From Inhella gelatinilytica (lineage in GTDB: Bacteria; Pseudomonadota; Gammaproteobacteria; Burkholderiales; Burkholderiaceae_C): a stretch of 64,000 nt of DNA. The stretch covers positions 1 through 64,000 of the forward strand of contig NZ_JAEDAL010000007.1 of NCBI RefSeq assembly GCF_016093295.1, in the 5' to 3' direction. Within the stretch, counting starts at the first letter, position 1. Each line of letters opens with the position of its first letter. A program made the position numbers and the translations under genes. Shown piece by piece: positions 8,800 through 17,510 of this stretch. The notes beneath the pieces are model-generated. The model was not told where the DNA came from and searched no databases. It worked only from the letters and a program-made list of their open reading frames with translations.

Positions 8800-9222
8800 G
8801 TGGCGGACGCGCTGGAGGTTCGCTTCTACACCGGGTGTGCCGACCCGGTTGATGTGGCCCTGCGCTTGGCTCGCAAGTGCCAGCAACGGGGCTGGCGAAC
8901 CCTGGTGGTCGGCCCGCAATCTGCGCTCAAAAGCCTTTCGGCCCGTCTGTGGGCGCTGGATGGGTTTTGGGCGCATGCAGGCCCCGGTGAGGCGTCGCTC
9001 CAGCGCCGCAGTCCCCTTGTGTTGGATGTCGAGCCCGGGCCTGCCGAGGGTTTCACTGCCCTGATTCATTTGGGGGCTGAAGTGGTGTTGGCACCCACCG
9101 GGGTGCGCCAAGTTTTTGAGGTGGTGGGCGAAGACTCGGAGGCGCGGGAGGCAGGGCGTGCCCGGTTTCGGCACTACCGGACTCAAGGACTGACGCCCGA
9201 ACATCACGAGGTGGCGGCATGA
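8800..9222 (+). CDS. holC: DNA polymerase III chi subunit HolC
   Basis: 140-residue chi subunit of the DNA polymerase III clamp loader, which links the replisome to single-strand binding protein. Supporting features are size, the EVRFYTG opening, the CQQRGWRTLVVG segment, and position directly after pepA, where holC is commonly found. The GTG start at 8800 is 3 bp after the pepA stop and has an AAGG motif overlapping that stop. Its own stop overlaps the next start by 4 bp (ATGA), so pepA, holC and the following small gene are probably one operon. Confidence 0.88.
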   Translation: MADALEVRFYTGCADPVDVALRLARKCQQRGWRTLVVGPQSALKSLSARLWALDGFWAHAGPGEASLQRRSPLVLDVEPGPAEGFTALIHLGAEVVLAPTGVRQVFEVVGEDSEAREAGRARFRHYRTQGLTPEHHEVAA

Positions 9223-9476
9223 CCGACGCATCGAAGCGGGAGGGCATCCAGCGCGACGTTCCAGTGTTAACGGACGTTGTCGAAGGCCCGGCGCCCCGAC
9301 TGCAGGTCCCGCCAGAGCTGGCCGCGCAATTGGATACGTGGCTGATCGATCAGCTGCCGGTGCTGGTGCGTGAGGTTGTCACTGAGCTGAGTCCCAAATT
9401 GGAGCAGCAGCTGCTGGATGCCCTGATGCCCCGCGTGCTGGCTTCGCTGTCGCAGTGGCAGGGCGACATGGATTAA
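9219..9476 (+). CDS. Small DUF2486-like protein
   Basis: 85-residue protein of unknown function, translationally coupled to holC by an ATGA overlap. The N-terminal stretch VPVLTDVVEGP resembles the conserved opening of DUF2486 proteins, described mainly from Burkholderiales and often found beside holC. The C-terminal half (about residues 30-85) is predicted to be amphipathic helix with regularly spaced leucines, suggesting an oligomerisation or protein-binding role. No catalytic motif is visible. Replisome association is only a guess from position. Confidence 0.7.
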   Translation: MTDASKREGIQRDVPVLTDVVEGPAPRLQVPPELAAQLDTWLIDQLPVLVREVVTELSPKLEQQLLDALMPRVLASLSQWQGDMD

Positions 9477-9647
9477 GACCTTGGGCGGGTGACGTCCTGT
9501 GGCCCGTCAACGATTCATGGACTACCGCGTTGCTCCCCCGTGCGCGCCTACCGACTTTCCCTGAGATCGACCGGTGCAAAGTGCGGTAAGGTCTGCGCCG
9601 CTTTGGGGTTGAGCAGCAACCTCGTTTTTCTCTGTTGGAGATCATTC

Positions 9648-10793
9648 ATGCAAGTTCGGTTCAATCAAGTGGCCGTGGCGGCATTGGTCGCTCTGGGTGG
9701 CGCGGCAATGGCGCAGGAAACCATTGAAGTTCGGATTGGCCACGTCGGCCCCACCAGCGGCGCCATCGCGCACTTGGGCAAGGACAACGAGCTGGGCGCT
9801 CGCATGGCCATCGAAGACCTGAACGCCAAGAAGATGAAGATTGGCGGCAAGGTGGCGGTATTCAAACTGTTCGCCGAAGACGATGCAGGTGATCCCAAGC
9901 AGGGCACGGCTGCAGCTCAAAAGCTCGTGGACTCCAAAGTTCACGGCGTGATTGGGCACCTGAACTCGGGCACGTCGATCCCGGCCTCCAAGGTCTACAG
10001 CGACGCGGGTATTCCCCAGATCAGCCCGTCCGCCACCAACCCCAAGTTCACCCGCCAAGGCTTCAAGACCACGTTCCGCGTGGTGGCCGATGACGTGCAC
10101 CTCGGCGGCACGCTCGGCAAATACGCGGTGAAGAACCTGAATGGCAAGTCGATTGCCGTGATCGACGACCGTACGGCCTATGGGCAAGGTGTGGCCGACG
10201 AATTTGAAAAGGGCGTCAAGGCTTCCGGCGGCAAAGTGGTGGGACGCGAGTTCACCAACGACAAGGCCACGGACTTCTCGGCCATCCTGACCAAGCTGAA
10301 GGCTGCCAACCCCGATGTGGTGTTCTTTGGTGGCATGGATGCCGTGGCCGGACCGATGCTCCGTCAGATGAAGCAACTGGGCATCAATGCCAAGTTCATG
10401 GGTGGCGATGGCATCTGCTCCGGCGAGTTGCCCAAGTTGGCTGCCGGCTCCATGGGTGACGGTCAGGTGTACTGCGCCGAAGCCGGTGGTGTCGAAGGCG
10501 AAGCCAAGAAGTCGATGGATGACTTCAAGGCCAAGTTCCGCGCCAAGTTCAATGCTGACGTGCAAATCTACGCACCGTACGTGTATGACGCCACCATGGT
10601 GATGGCGGCGGCGATGGAAAAGGCGGGTTCGGCGGACCCCGCGAAGTACTTGCCCGTGCTGGCCAAGACGGCTGGTTACAAGGGCGTGACGGGTACCGTG
10701 GCCTTCGACGAGAAGGGCGACATCAAGAATGGCGCTCTGACGCTGTTCACCTACAAGGGTGGTGCGCGCGACCAAGTGGCGGTTGTGCGTTAA
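9648..10793 (+). CDS. Branched-chain amino acid ABC transporter substrate-binding protein
   Basis: 381-residue periplasmic binding protein of the Leu/Ile/Val family (type I fold). Signal peptide residues 1-22 end with AMA before QE. The mature start EVRIGHVGPTSGAIAHLGKDNELGARMAIED is the family's typical ligand-site opening, and a cysteine pair (GIC...VYC) lies near residues 260-280. An SD-like TTGGAG lies 8 bp before the ATG at 9648. No permease or ATPase gene is adjacent, and a terminator follows immediately, so it is a monocistronic, probably highly expressed receptor that uses permeases encoded elsewhere. Ligand could be a branched-chain amino acid or another small amide or acid. Confidence 0.92.
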   Translation: MQVRFNQVAVAALVALGGAAMAQETIEVRIGHVGPTSGAIAHLGKDNELGARMAIEDLNAKKMKIGGKVAVFKLFAEDDAGDPKQGTAAAQKLVDSKVHGVIGHLNSGTSIPASKVYSDAGIPQISPSATNPKFTRQGFKTTFRVVADDVHLGGTLGKYAVKNLNGKSIAVIDDRTAYGQGVADEFEKGVKASGGKVVGREFTNDKATDFSAILTKLKAANPDVVFFGGMDAVAGPMLRQMKQLGINAKFMGGDGICSGELPKLAAGSMGDGQVYCAEAGGVEGEAKKSMDDFKAKFRAKFNADVQIYAPYVYDATMVMAAAMEKAGSADPAKYLPVLAKTAGYKGVTGTVAFDEKGDIKNGALTLFTYKGGARDQVAVVR

Positions 10794-10813
10794 TTCTTCG
10801 CACCCCTGCCCCC

Positions 10814-10840
10814 AACGGCCCGCGCAAGCGGGCCGTTTTG
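10814..10840 (+). terminator. Rho-independent terminator
   Basis: A perfect 10-bp stem (AACGGCCCGC / GCGGGCCGTT) with a GCAA loop is followed by a short T-rich run, 20 bp after the stop of the substrate-binding protein gene. Confidence 0.9.
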
Positions 10841-10886
10841 TTTGTGCTTTCCGATAATTCACCGTTTTGCTGAATTTCTGTCCCTC

Positions 10887-11879
10887 ATGAGCTTTTCTCC
10901 TTGGCGCTTGTCGGTGGCCCCCATGCTCGATTGGACCGACCGCCACTGCCGCGTCTTCCATCGTCTGTTGACGCGTCACGCCCGGCTTTACACCGAAATG
11001 GTCACAACGGGTGCTTTGCTGCATGGCGATCAAGCCCGACACCTGGACTTCGATGCGGTGGAGCATCCCGTGGCACTGCAGCTGGGCGGTAGCGAACCGG
11101 GCGACTTGGCTGCGTGCGCGCGCTTGGCGGAGCGTTGGGGGTACGACGAGGTGAACCTCAATTGCGGATGTCCCAGCCCGCGCGTGCAACGGGGTGCGTT
11201 TGGAGCCTGTCTGATGGGAGAAGCCGCGCTGGTGGCGGACGGGGTCAGGGCCATGCGAGATGCCACGGGGCTGCCGGTGACGGTGAAGCACCGCATTGGC
11301 ATCGATCGAATCGAGCGGTACGACTTTGTGCGCGACTTCGTGGGCACGGTGGCCGAGGCGGGCTGCACGGTCTTCATCGTGCATGCGCGAAATGCGTGGC
11401 TCGACGGGCTCAGCCCCAAGGACAACCGGGAAATTCCGCCCCTGCGCTACGAGGTCGTGCACCGGTTGAAGTCAGATTTCCCGCAACTGACCGTGGTGCT
11501 CAATGGTGGTGTGAAGGACGACACGACCGTGGCCGCGCAGCTGGAGCGGGTCGATGGGGTCATGGTCGGGCGTCACGCTTATCACGAGCCCTGGGCCTTG
11601 AGCACGTGGGATGAGCAGTTCTTCGGTGCTCCGCCGCAAGGCTTGACCCGCGAGGGTGTCGAAGACGCCTGGGTGGCGTACTTGCAGCTGCGCTGGAATG
11701 AGGGGCAGCCTTGGGCGCCGGCCGCACGTCATGCTTTAGGGCTTTGGAACGGCACGGCCGGTTCGCGCCGCTGGCGGCAGGTCTGGAGCGATCACCGCCT
11801 CAAAACAGAGAGCCCCCGCTCCGTGCAGGCGATGGCGACGGCGGCACGCTTGGGGGTCGCGGCCGCTGCCGTCGCCTGA
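10887..11879 (+). CDS. dusA: tRNA-dihydrouridine(20/20a) synthase DusA
   Basis: 330-residue FMN-dependent enzyme reducing uridine to dihydrouridine in the D-loop of tRNA. The N-terminal TIM barrel begins LSVAPMLDWTDRHCR. The active-site motif LNCGCPSPRVQRGAFGACLM places the catalytic cysteine at C95, and VKHRIGID plus FIVHARNAWLDGLSPKDNREIPPLRY are DusA-specific stretches. I chose ATG 10887; the SD is weak. It ends 6 bp before the stop of the convergent rdgC. Confidence 0.93.
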   Translation: MSFSPWRLSVAPMLDWTDRHCRVFHRLLTRHARLYTEMVTTGALLHGDQARHLDFDAVEHPVALQLGGSEPGDLAACARLAERWGYDEVNLNCGCPSPRVQRGAFGACLMGEAALVADGVRAMRDATGLPVTVKHRIGIDRIERYDFVRDFVGTVAEAGCTVFIVHARNAWLDGLSPKDNREIPPLRYEVVHRLKSDFPQLTVVLNGGVKDDTTVAAQLERVDGVMVGRHAYHEPWALSTWDEQFFGAPPQGLTREGVEDAWVAYLQLRWNEGQPWAPAARHALGLWNGTAGSRRWRQVWSDHRLKTESPRSVQAMATAARLGVAAAAVA

Positions 11880-11885
11880 GGTTGA

Positions 11886-12860
11886 TTACGCCTCCCACGG
11901 GGGGGCGTCATCCGAGCCCGACATGGGCGGTGCCGGTACGGCAGGGGCCGTAGCCACCCCCAAACCATCGACCAATCCGCCCAGCCCCTCAAAGAGTGCT
12001 GGCAGCAACTGACTCAATTCCGCCGTCGCCAGCAAGGCGTCGGCATCGAACGGATCGGCTTCGCTGTCTTGCAACCCGTCCTGTTCAAACGCGCCGTCGT
12101 CGACTTTGAGCCGGGTGAGTTGCAGCGTATCGGTGAGCACAAAGTCCAATCGATCGCGCCAATTCAGCGCCAATTTCTTGACCTGTTTCCCTGCGGTCAG
12201 GTGTTGCTGAATATCCGGGCCATCCAGTCCGTGCCGTGTGTAGCGAACCGTGGCCGCTTGCGTGTCGCTGGACCGGAGCTCGGCATCGCGGCCAATGCCA
12301 AAGCCCGCGGGTGCCACGCCATCCAGCAGCCAGGCGTTCATGCAGGTGGCGGGGTTCTCTGCGGTCATCAGGGGCTCGGGGGTCAGGCCCACCAATGCTT
12401 TGCTCAGCAAGGTCAGGCCCGCATCACAGCGGGCTGATGTCGTGGAGTCGAAGGCCAGTAACTCCAACTGCGGTGCGATCCACACGCGCAGGGCGGTAGT
12501 CCGTGTGAAAGCCAGTGGCAGAAGATCAAGCAGGGCTTCGTCTTTGAGTTCGCGCCGGCGCTTGGCGCCAGGCTTGCGGCCACTTTCTTGCTCCAGCTTC
12601 TCGGCCAGTTCATCGACCCGGTCCTTGATAACCGAACCGGGGAGTAGGCGCTGCTCGAATTGCAGCTTCAGCAAAGCATGGCCATTGACCCATTCCACCA
12701 ATGGGCCTTCGGCATGGCCGCGCGGCGGTACAAAGCCCACCGAAATGGGTTGGGTGGGGCCGCAGGGCGTAAAGGGTTGTGTGGCCAGCTGGGCGTCGAG
12801 CTGGGACCAGTCGGGCTGTCCTGCCAGCGGCAGGCGATAAAGGGTGAGGGCCTTGAACAC
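11886..12860 (-). CDS. rdgC: Recombination-associated protein RdgC
   Basis: 324-residue ring-forming DNA-binding protein that encircles duplex DNA and limits RecA activity, thought to protect replication forks. The N-terminal FKALTLYRL, the GFVPPRG segment, the conserved ESGRKPGAKRRRELKDEAL helix and the LLPLAFTRTTALRVWIAPQ region all match the family. Length is slightly above the E. coli protein because of a Pro/Ala-rich C-terminal tail. The start is GTG at 12860; the upstream in-frame ATG is less consistent with the family's N-terminus. Confidence 0.92.
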   Translation of the reverse strand: MFKALTLYRLPLAGQPDWSQLDAQLATQPFTPCGPTQPISVGFVPPRGHAEGPLVEWVNGHALLKLQFEQRLLPGSVIKDRVDELAEKLEQESGRKPGAKRRRELKDEALLDLLPLAFTRTTALRVWIAPQLELLAFDSTTSARCDAGLTLLSKALVGLTPEPLMTAENPATCMNAWLLDGVAPAGFGIGRDAELRSSDTQAATVRYTRHGLDGPDIQQHLTAGKQVKKLALNWRDRLDFVLTDTLQLTRLKVDDGAFEQDGLQDSEADPFDADALLATAELSQLLPALFEGLGGLVDGLGVATAPAVPAPPMSGSDDAPPWEA

Positions 12861-13013
12861 AGACGGTGAGCGGTGGCAGGAAAGGCGCGGATTCTGGCCC
12901 ATTCATCCGGCACCGCTGCATTTTGTCCATGAGGCGCTGCGGGTCATCACAGGAGAGTGGTGCTCCAGGGCTACGAACGGCACCATTGCGTTTTTCGAAC
13001 TTCGGACGACCCC

Positions 13014-14681
13014 ATGCGCGCTTCTGTTTTGACTCCCTCGCGTGCCACCTTGGTGGTGGCATTGACCCTGGCGGGATGCCAGCTGGCGTTCGCGGCCCCC
13101 GCTCAGCCGCTTTCCACCTATGCCGAACAATTGCTGGACGAGCAAGGGGTCAAGAAGGATGGGCCAGGTGTGGTGATGCTCGTGGCCCAAGGCGACAAAC
13201 TGCTGTACCAGGGAGCGCGTGGCATGGCCTCGATCGAGCTGGGGGTCCCCCTCAGCCCCGAACACCGCCTGCGCATGGGTTCGGTGACCAAGCAGTTCGC
13301 TGCTGCCACCTTGCTTAAGCTGGTGGATGAGGGCAAAGCCAGTTTGGAGGATCCACTCAGCAAGTACCTTCCCGACTATCCGAATGGCCAAGCCATCACA
13401 CTGACTCAGTTGCTCAATCACAGCTCAGGCGTGAAGAGCTACACCGGTATCGGTGGCTACATGGGCAATCCCGTTCGGTCCAAGTTGGACACCGACGAGA
13501 TGATCAAGGTGTTCAAGGATCTCAAGCCCGATTTCGCGCCCGGTCAGCAGTACCGGTACAACAACAGCGGCTATGTGTTGCTCGGAGCGGTCATTGAGGC
13601 CATTGAGCGCAAGCCTTGGCATGCGGCATTGGATGCGGCGCTCTTGAAGCCGCAGCGGATTGATGTCCGCTATCCGGGGGACCAAGGCTTGGTGCCGGGC
13701 ATGGCACAGGGGTACTCCCGTGGCGAAGAGGGTGAACTGGCTTTGGCCACCGCCATCAGCATGACGCAACCCCATGCCGCCGGCGCCTTGGTCGGCGATG
13801 TTCAGTCGCTGTGGCGTTGGAATCAAGCGCTGCATGGTGGCAAGCTGCTCAAGCCGGCGACCTATCAGCGCATGATCACCCCCGAGGGGGCGGCCGCCAC
13901 CAACCGTTACGGCTTTGGCATTGGGCTGGACACCCTGCGCGGCCAGCCCATGCTGCAGCACGGCGGGGGTATCCATGGGTTTGTGTCACTCCTGGTCTAT
14001 CAGCCCGCCAGTCAAATCACCGTGGCCCTGATGGCCAACAGTGACAGCGCCGGTGTCAACCTGGATTTATTGGCTCGCAAACTCGCGGCGCACGCGCTGG
14101 GCAAACCGTACCCGCTGATCAAACCGGTGACGGTGGAGGTGGCCGCTCTGCACAAACTCGAAGGCGTCTACTCGGCCGACGGCGGCAAGACCTCGCGCAC
14201 CCTGCGTGTGATCGACGGTCGCCTCACCAGCACGCGCAGCGGCTCTCAGCCGATCCCACTCACTCCGCTCGGAAACGACCGGTTTGCCTTTGAGAACTCA
14301 CTGGCTCAGGCGCAGATTGAAAAGAGTACCCAAGGCCCTGTCCTGGCTTTCTTCCCTGACGGCGACGGGGAGGTGCAGCGCTGGGTCAAGGTGGCGGAGG
14401 TGGAGAAGCGTGCCGAAGTGGAATTGAACGAGGCCCAGCGTGCGGCCTTGGTGGGTGAATTCGCATCGCCGCAATTGAAGCTGCGCATCTTTGTGGACGC
14501 GCAGGGTCGCTTGGCCAGTCAAGCGCCAGGGCAACCCGTCATCTTGCTCAAAGCCCAATCGCCCCGCGAACTCTTTGCGGTGGGGTTGGATGCGACGCTG
14601 AGTTTCTCGGACGAGCCCGGTGCGGCCCAGAGCGCGACACTGAAGCAAGGCCCGGCGACGTTGGTGCTCAAGCGTCAATAA
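13014..14681 (+). CDS. Serine hydrolase of the beta-lactamase (class C/PBP-like) family, likely lipoprotein
   Basis: 555-residue exported serine hydrolase. The active-site SxxK is SVTK (S90-K93), the second motif is YNN near residue 182, and HGG appears near residue 315 in place of KTG, which marks the class C/esterase-peptidase branch. The N-terminus carries a hydrophobic stretch ending in the lipobox LAGC (C22), so the protein may be lipid-anchored; with Q at +2 it would go to the outer membrane. A C-terminal domain of about 180 residues follows the catalytic domain. Substrate is unknown (D-peptides, esters or cell-wall peptides are options). There is no sign that it confers beta-lactam resistance. 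Confidence 0.85.
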   Translation: MRASVLTPSRATLVVALTLAGCQLAFAAPAQPLSTYAEQLLDEQGVKKDGPGVVMLVAQGDKLLYQGARGMASIELGVPLSPEHRLRMGSVTKQFAAATLLKLVDEGKASLEDPLSKYLPDYPNGQAITLTQLLNHSSGVKSYTGIGGYMGNPVRSKLDTDEMIKVFKDLKPDFAPGQQYRYNNSGYVLLGAVIEAIERKPWHAALDAALLKPQRIDVRYPGDQGLVPGMAQGYSRGEEGELALATAISMTQPHAAGALVGDVQSLWRWNQALHGGKLLKPATYQRMITPEGAAATNRYGFGIGLDTLRGQPMLQHGGGIHGFVSLLVYQPASQITVALMANSDSAGVNLDLLARKLAAHALGKPYPLIKPVTVEVAALHKLEGVYSADGGKTSRTLRVIDGRLTSTRSGSQPIPLTPLGNDRFAFENSLAQAQIEKSTQGPVLAFFPDGDGEVQRWVKVAEVEKRAEVELNEAQRAALVGEFASPQLKLRIFVDAQGRLASQAPGQPVILLKAQSPRELFAVGLDATLSFSDEPGAAQSATLKQGPATLVLKRQ

Positions 14682-14811
14682 GCCGGGGCCGCTCACGCCG
14701 CGAAATCCCCGCTGGCGCCGCTGGCCTGCGGGTCGTCGCGCGGGGTAGGACGGAAGGGCCGGACTTTGAAACCATGCCCTCCATCGCACTTTTTTTTGCA
14801 TGGAGATTGAG

Positions 14812-15243
14812 ATGGTGAAACGTTTGATGGCTTCTTCCGCCCTTGCCGCTACCCTGATGATGGGCGTCAACCCAAGCGCCCAGGCTGCAACTCTGGAACT
14901 CACGATCGAAGGCCTGAAGGCAAGTGAGGGTCAGTTGCTGGTGGCGGTGTTTGATCGGCCCGAAGTGTGGCTGCGAGGCGCCGCCCTCAAAGGGGCGCGG
15001 GTCAAGGTTGAGGGGCGGAGCCTGACCGTGGTGATCGATGACTTGCCGGACGGGGCCGAAGTGGCGGTGAGCGCCGTTCAGGACCTGAACGGCAACGGTC
15101 GAATGGACCGCAATGCCGTGGGCATGCCCATGGAGCCCTATGGCTTCAGCCGGGATGCGGCGGGCAGTTTTGGCCCGCCCAGCTTTGAGGCCGCCAAGAT
15201 CACGGTGCAGGGTCACACCAAAGCCACGCTGACGCTCAACTGA
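14812..15243 (+). CDS. Exported DUF2141 protein
   Basis: 143-residue secreted protein: signal peptide to about residue 25 (PSAQA before AT) and a single DUF2141 beta-domain. The stretch DLNGNGRMD (about residues 91-99) resembles a calcium-binding loop and is typical of the family, as is the FDRPEVW motif. I prefer the ATG at 14812 because GGAG at 14802-14805 is correctly spaced for it; an ATG at 14800 would overlap that site. It lies 10 bp before the carotenoid oxygenase gene and they are probably co-transcribed. Function is unknown. Confidence 0.82.
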   Translation: MVKRLMASSALAATLMMGVNPSAQAATLELTIEGLKASEGQLLVAVFDRPEVWLRGAALKGARVKVEGRSLTVVIDDLPDGAEVAVSAVQDLNGNGRMDRNAVGMPMEPYGFSRDAAGSFGPPSFEAAKITVQGHTKATLTLN

Positions 15244-15253
15244 GGAACTGGCC

Positions 15254-16756
15254 ATGTTGAATCGCCGTCAATGGCTGGTGGCTGGGGGGCTGACGCTGGG
15301 GAGTCCTTTTGGCGCTCACGCCGCCCTTGGGCATCCCGATGCGCTGTACACCGGGCCTTTTGGAACCGAACCCGCCCTGCAGCCCTTGCGCGGTTGGGTG
15401 GATGCCCAGGACCGCTTGGCCGAGGGGCTGCGCGTGGAGGGCCGGCTACCGGCGGCCTTGCGCGGCACGCTCTATCGCAATGGGCCGGGGCTGTTGGAGC
15501 GCGCGGGTCAGCGCTACGCGCACTGGTTTGACGGCGATGGTCTGGTTCAGGCCTGGCACTTCGAGGGTGCGGCGGTTCGCCACACCGCGCGCTTTGTGCG
15601 GACCCGAAAGTTCGAACTCGAGCACGAAGCGGGTGCGTTCCTTTTGCCGGCGTTCGGTACGGCCATTCCCGCGCGACGTCCGCTGCGAAGCAGCGACGAT
15701 GTCAACACCGCCAACACGGGGGTCATCCTTCAGGGCGGCCGCCTGTATGCGCTGTGGGAGGGTGGGTCGGCCCACGAGTTGGACCCCGAGACCTTGCACA
15801 CGCGAGGGCGCAAAGTGTGGGCTCCGGAGCTCACGGGCATGCCCTTCAGCGCCCATCCCAAGCGCGAGCCGGATGGAACCCTGTGGAACTTTGGCGCTTT
15901 CATGGGCAAGTTGGCGCTCTATCAAATAGGACCCCATGGGGCTTTGGTGCGCAGTCGGGTGCTGGACCTGCCCGTGGCAGCGATGGTGCATGACTTTGTC
16001 CTGACGGAACGGTTTCTCGTGTTCGTGCTGCCGCCGCTGGAGTTGGATCCTCAAGGCCTGCGCGAAGGGCGCTCCCTCGTGGGTGCAATGCGATGGCGCG
16101 CCGAGCAGCCCAATCGCATCGTGGTGATCGACAAGAGCGATCTGAGCGTCAGAACCGTGTTGGAGGCCCCGCCGGAATTGCTCTTCCACTTTGGCAATGC
16201 TTGGGACGATGGCGATGCCTTGATCCGATTGGATTACGTGTCCACGGATCACCAGCGGTTTTTGAGCGGCGGCTTCAACAGCATGCTGCACGGCCACCGG
16301 AGTGAACCTTTCTCTCCCTCCAACCCCCGCCTGGTGCAGATTGACTTGCGCAAGCGCCGCGTCACCCTGGCGTCGCGTCTGGAGCAAGTTGAATTCCCTC
16401 AGGTAGACCCTCGGGTGGTGGGGCGTGCCTACCGGTACGTTTTCTATCCGGAAGCCCGGGGGCGTCGCTGGGGGGAGGGGGCGGCCGTGCTGCGGGTGGA
16501 TCTGCAGCGGGATCGAACCGAACGGTTCGACTTTGGGCCTGGGGTGATCGTCGAGGAGCAACTCCTGGTGCCCAAACCTGGCCGTTCCCGCGAAGGTCAG
16601 GGCTGGCTGGTGGGGACGGGCTTTGACAGCCGCCGCCAACGCAGCTTTTGCACGGTATTTGATGCCGAAGCGGTGTCCGCCGGACCGGTGGCTACGGTGT
16701 GGCTCCCGTACTGGGCACCGCTCGGATTTCACGGCCACTTCCAATTCGCGGCCTGA
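15254..16756 (+). CDS. Carotenoid cleavage oxygenase family protein (RPE65/CCD)
   Basis: 500-residue non-heme iron dioxygenase of the carotenoid/stilbene cleavage family, which splits a conjugated double bond. The four iron-binding histidines expected of the seven-bladed propeller are present in order: SAHPK (about 200), MVHDF (about 246), FHFGNA (about 312) and FHGHF near the C-terminus (about 493). The family opening RNGPG and the WFDGDG segment are also seen. The N-terminus MLNRRQWLVAGG has a twin arginine before a hydrophobic stretch, suggesting Tat export, unusual for this mostly cytosolic family. It follows the DUF2141 gene by 10 bp. Substrate could be a carotenoid, apocarotenoid or lignin-type stilbene. 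Confidence 0.88.
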   Translation: MLNRRQWLVAGGLTLGSPFGAHAALGHPDALYTGPFGTEPALQPLRGWVDAQDRLAEGLRVEGRLPAALRGTLYRNGPGLLERAGQRYAHWFDGDGLVQAWHFEGAAVRHTARFVRTRKFELEHEAGAFLLPAFGTAIPARRPLRSSDDVNTANTGVILQGGRLYALWEGGSAHELDPETLHTRGRKVWAPELTGMPFSAHPKREPDGTLWNFGAFMGKLALYQIGPHGALVRSRVLDLPVAAMVHDFVLTERFLVFVLPPLELDPQGLREGRSLVGAMRWRAEQPNRIVVIDKSDLSVRTVLEAPPELLFHFGNAWDDGDALIRLDYVSTDHQRFLSGGFNSMLHGHRSEPFSPSNPRLVQIDLRKRRVTLASRLEQVEFPQVDPRVVGRAYRYVFYPEARGRRWGEGAAVLRVDLQRDRTERFDFGPGVIVEEQLLVPKPGRSREGQGWLVGTGFDSRRQRSFCTVFDAEAVSAGPVATVWLPYWAPLGFHGHFQFAA

Positions 16757-16790
16757 CGGATCCGGGTTTTCCCATGTCCGGGGACGCACA

Positions 16791-17462
16791 ATGCGGCCCA
16801 TGGACCAAAACGAACTCAAACGCCAGGTCGCGCAAGCAGCGCTGGCCTATGTGGAACCGGGCACCGTGCTGGGCGTGGGCACCGGTTCAACGGTGGACTT
16901 GTTCATCGAAGCCTTGGCCGCGAGCGGCATGGAACTCGCCGGCACCGTCTCCAGCTCTGAGCGCTCGACCCAAGCGCTCACAGCCGCGGGGTTCAAGGTG
17001 CTGGAGGCGGCGGCGGTGGAACGCCTGTCCACCTACATCGATGGCGCTGACGAAATCGATCCCATGGGCCACATGATCAAGGGCGGGGGAGCGGCTTTGA
17101 CACGCGAAAAGATCGTGGCCGACTTGGCCGATCGTTTCGTCTGCATTGCGGATGCCAGCAAGTGTGTGGATGTGCTGGGCCGCTTCCCCTTGCCCGTGGA
17201 AATCATTCCCATGGCCGCGCCGCAATTGATTCGCCGCTTTGCTCAGCTCGGCGGTCAGGCCCAGGTTCGCCCGGGGTGTGTCACGGACAACGGCCAACTC
17301 ATTTTGGATGTGCGCGGCTTGTCGATCGCCGATCCGCTCGCCGTCGAGGCGGAAGTGAGCCAATGGCCGGGCGTGGTCACCGTGGGTATTTTTGCCCGTC
17401 ACCGGGCCCGGGTGGCTTTGATTGGGACCCCCGACGGTGTACGCACGCTGAAGTTCGCCTGA
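16791..17462 (+). CDS. rpiA: Ribose-5-phosphate isomerase A
   Basis: Interconverts ribose 5-phosphate and ribulose 5-phosphate in the pentose phosphate pathway. Family motifs are complete: GTGSTVDLFIE for phosphate binding, SSERSTQ, the catalytic DGADEID and KGGGAALTREKI. Two in-frame ATGs are possible: 16791, which has a GGGGA ribosome-binding motif 6 bp upstream, and 16800, whose product (220 aa) fits the family's usual N-terminus. I give the one with the better-placed SD. Confidence 0.94.
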   Translation: MRPMDQNELKRQVAQAALAYVEPGTVLGVGTGSTVDLFIEALAASGMELAGTVSSSERSTQALTAAGFKVLEAAAVERLSTYIDGADEIDPMGHMIKGGGAALTREKIVADLADRFVCIADASKCVDVLGRFPLPVEIIPMAAPQLIRRFAQLGGQAQVRPGCVTDNGQLILDVRGLSIADPLAVEAEVSQWPGVVTVGIFARHRARVALIGTPDGVRTLKFA

Positions 17463-17486
17463 GGCCCGGGGCCAGGGCCCCGGGTC
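17463..17486. terminator. GC-rich hairpin between convergent rpiA and DUF945 genes
   Basis: CCCGGGGCC at 17465-17473 pairs with GGCCCCGGG at 17476-17484, extended by two outer pairs. It starts immediately after the rpiA stop. No T-run follows, so it may act as a transcript-end stabiliser or a Rho-assisted stop rather than a classical intrinsic terminator. Confidence 0.4.
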
Positions 17487-17510
17487 CCGGGTCTGACGGT
17501 CAGCTGATGC

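Noticed and set aside
8005-9231. 408-codon minus-strand open frame opposite pepA and holC
   Set aside because: Overlaps two recognised genes; high-GC artefact.
9642-11462. 606-codon minus-strand open frame opposite the amino acid binding protein and dusA
   Set aside because: It spans two well-supported genes and an intrinsic terminator; no family features.
15446-16819. Long minus-strand open frame opposite the carotenoid oxygenase
   Set aside because: The plus-strand gene has all four iron histidines in order; the antisense frame has none of the features of a protein.
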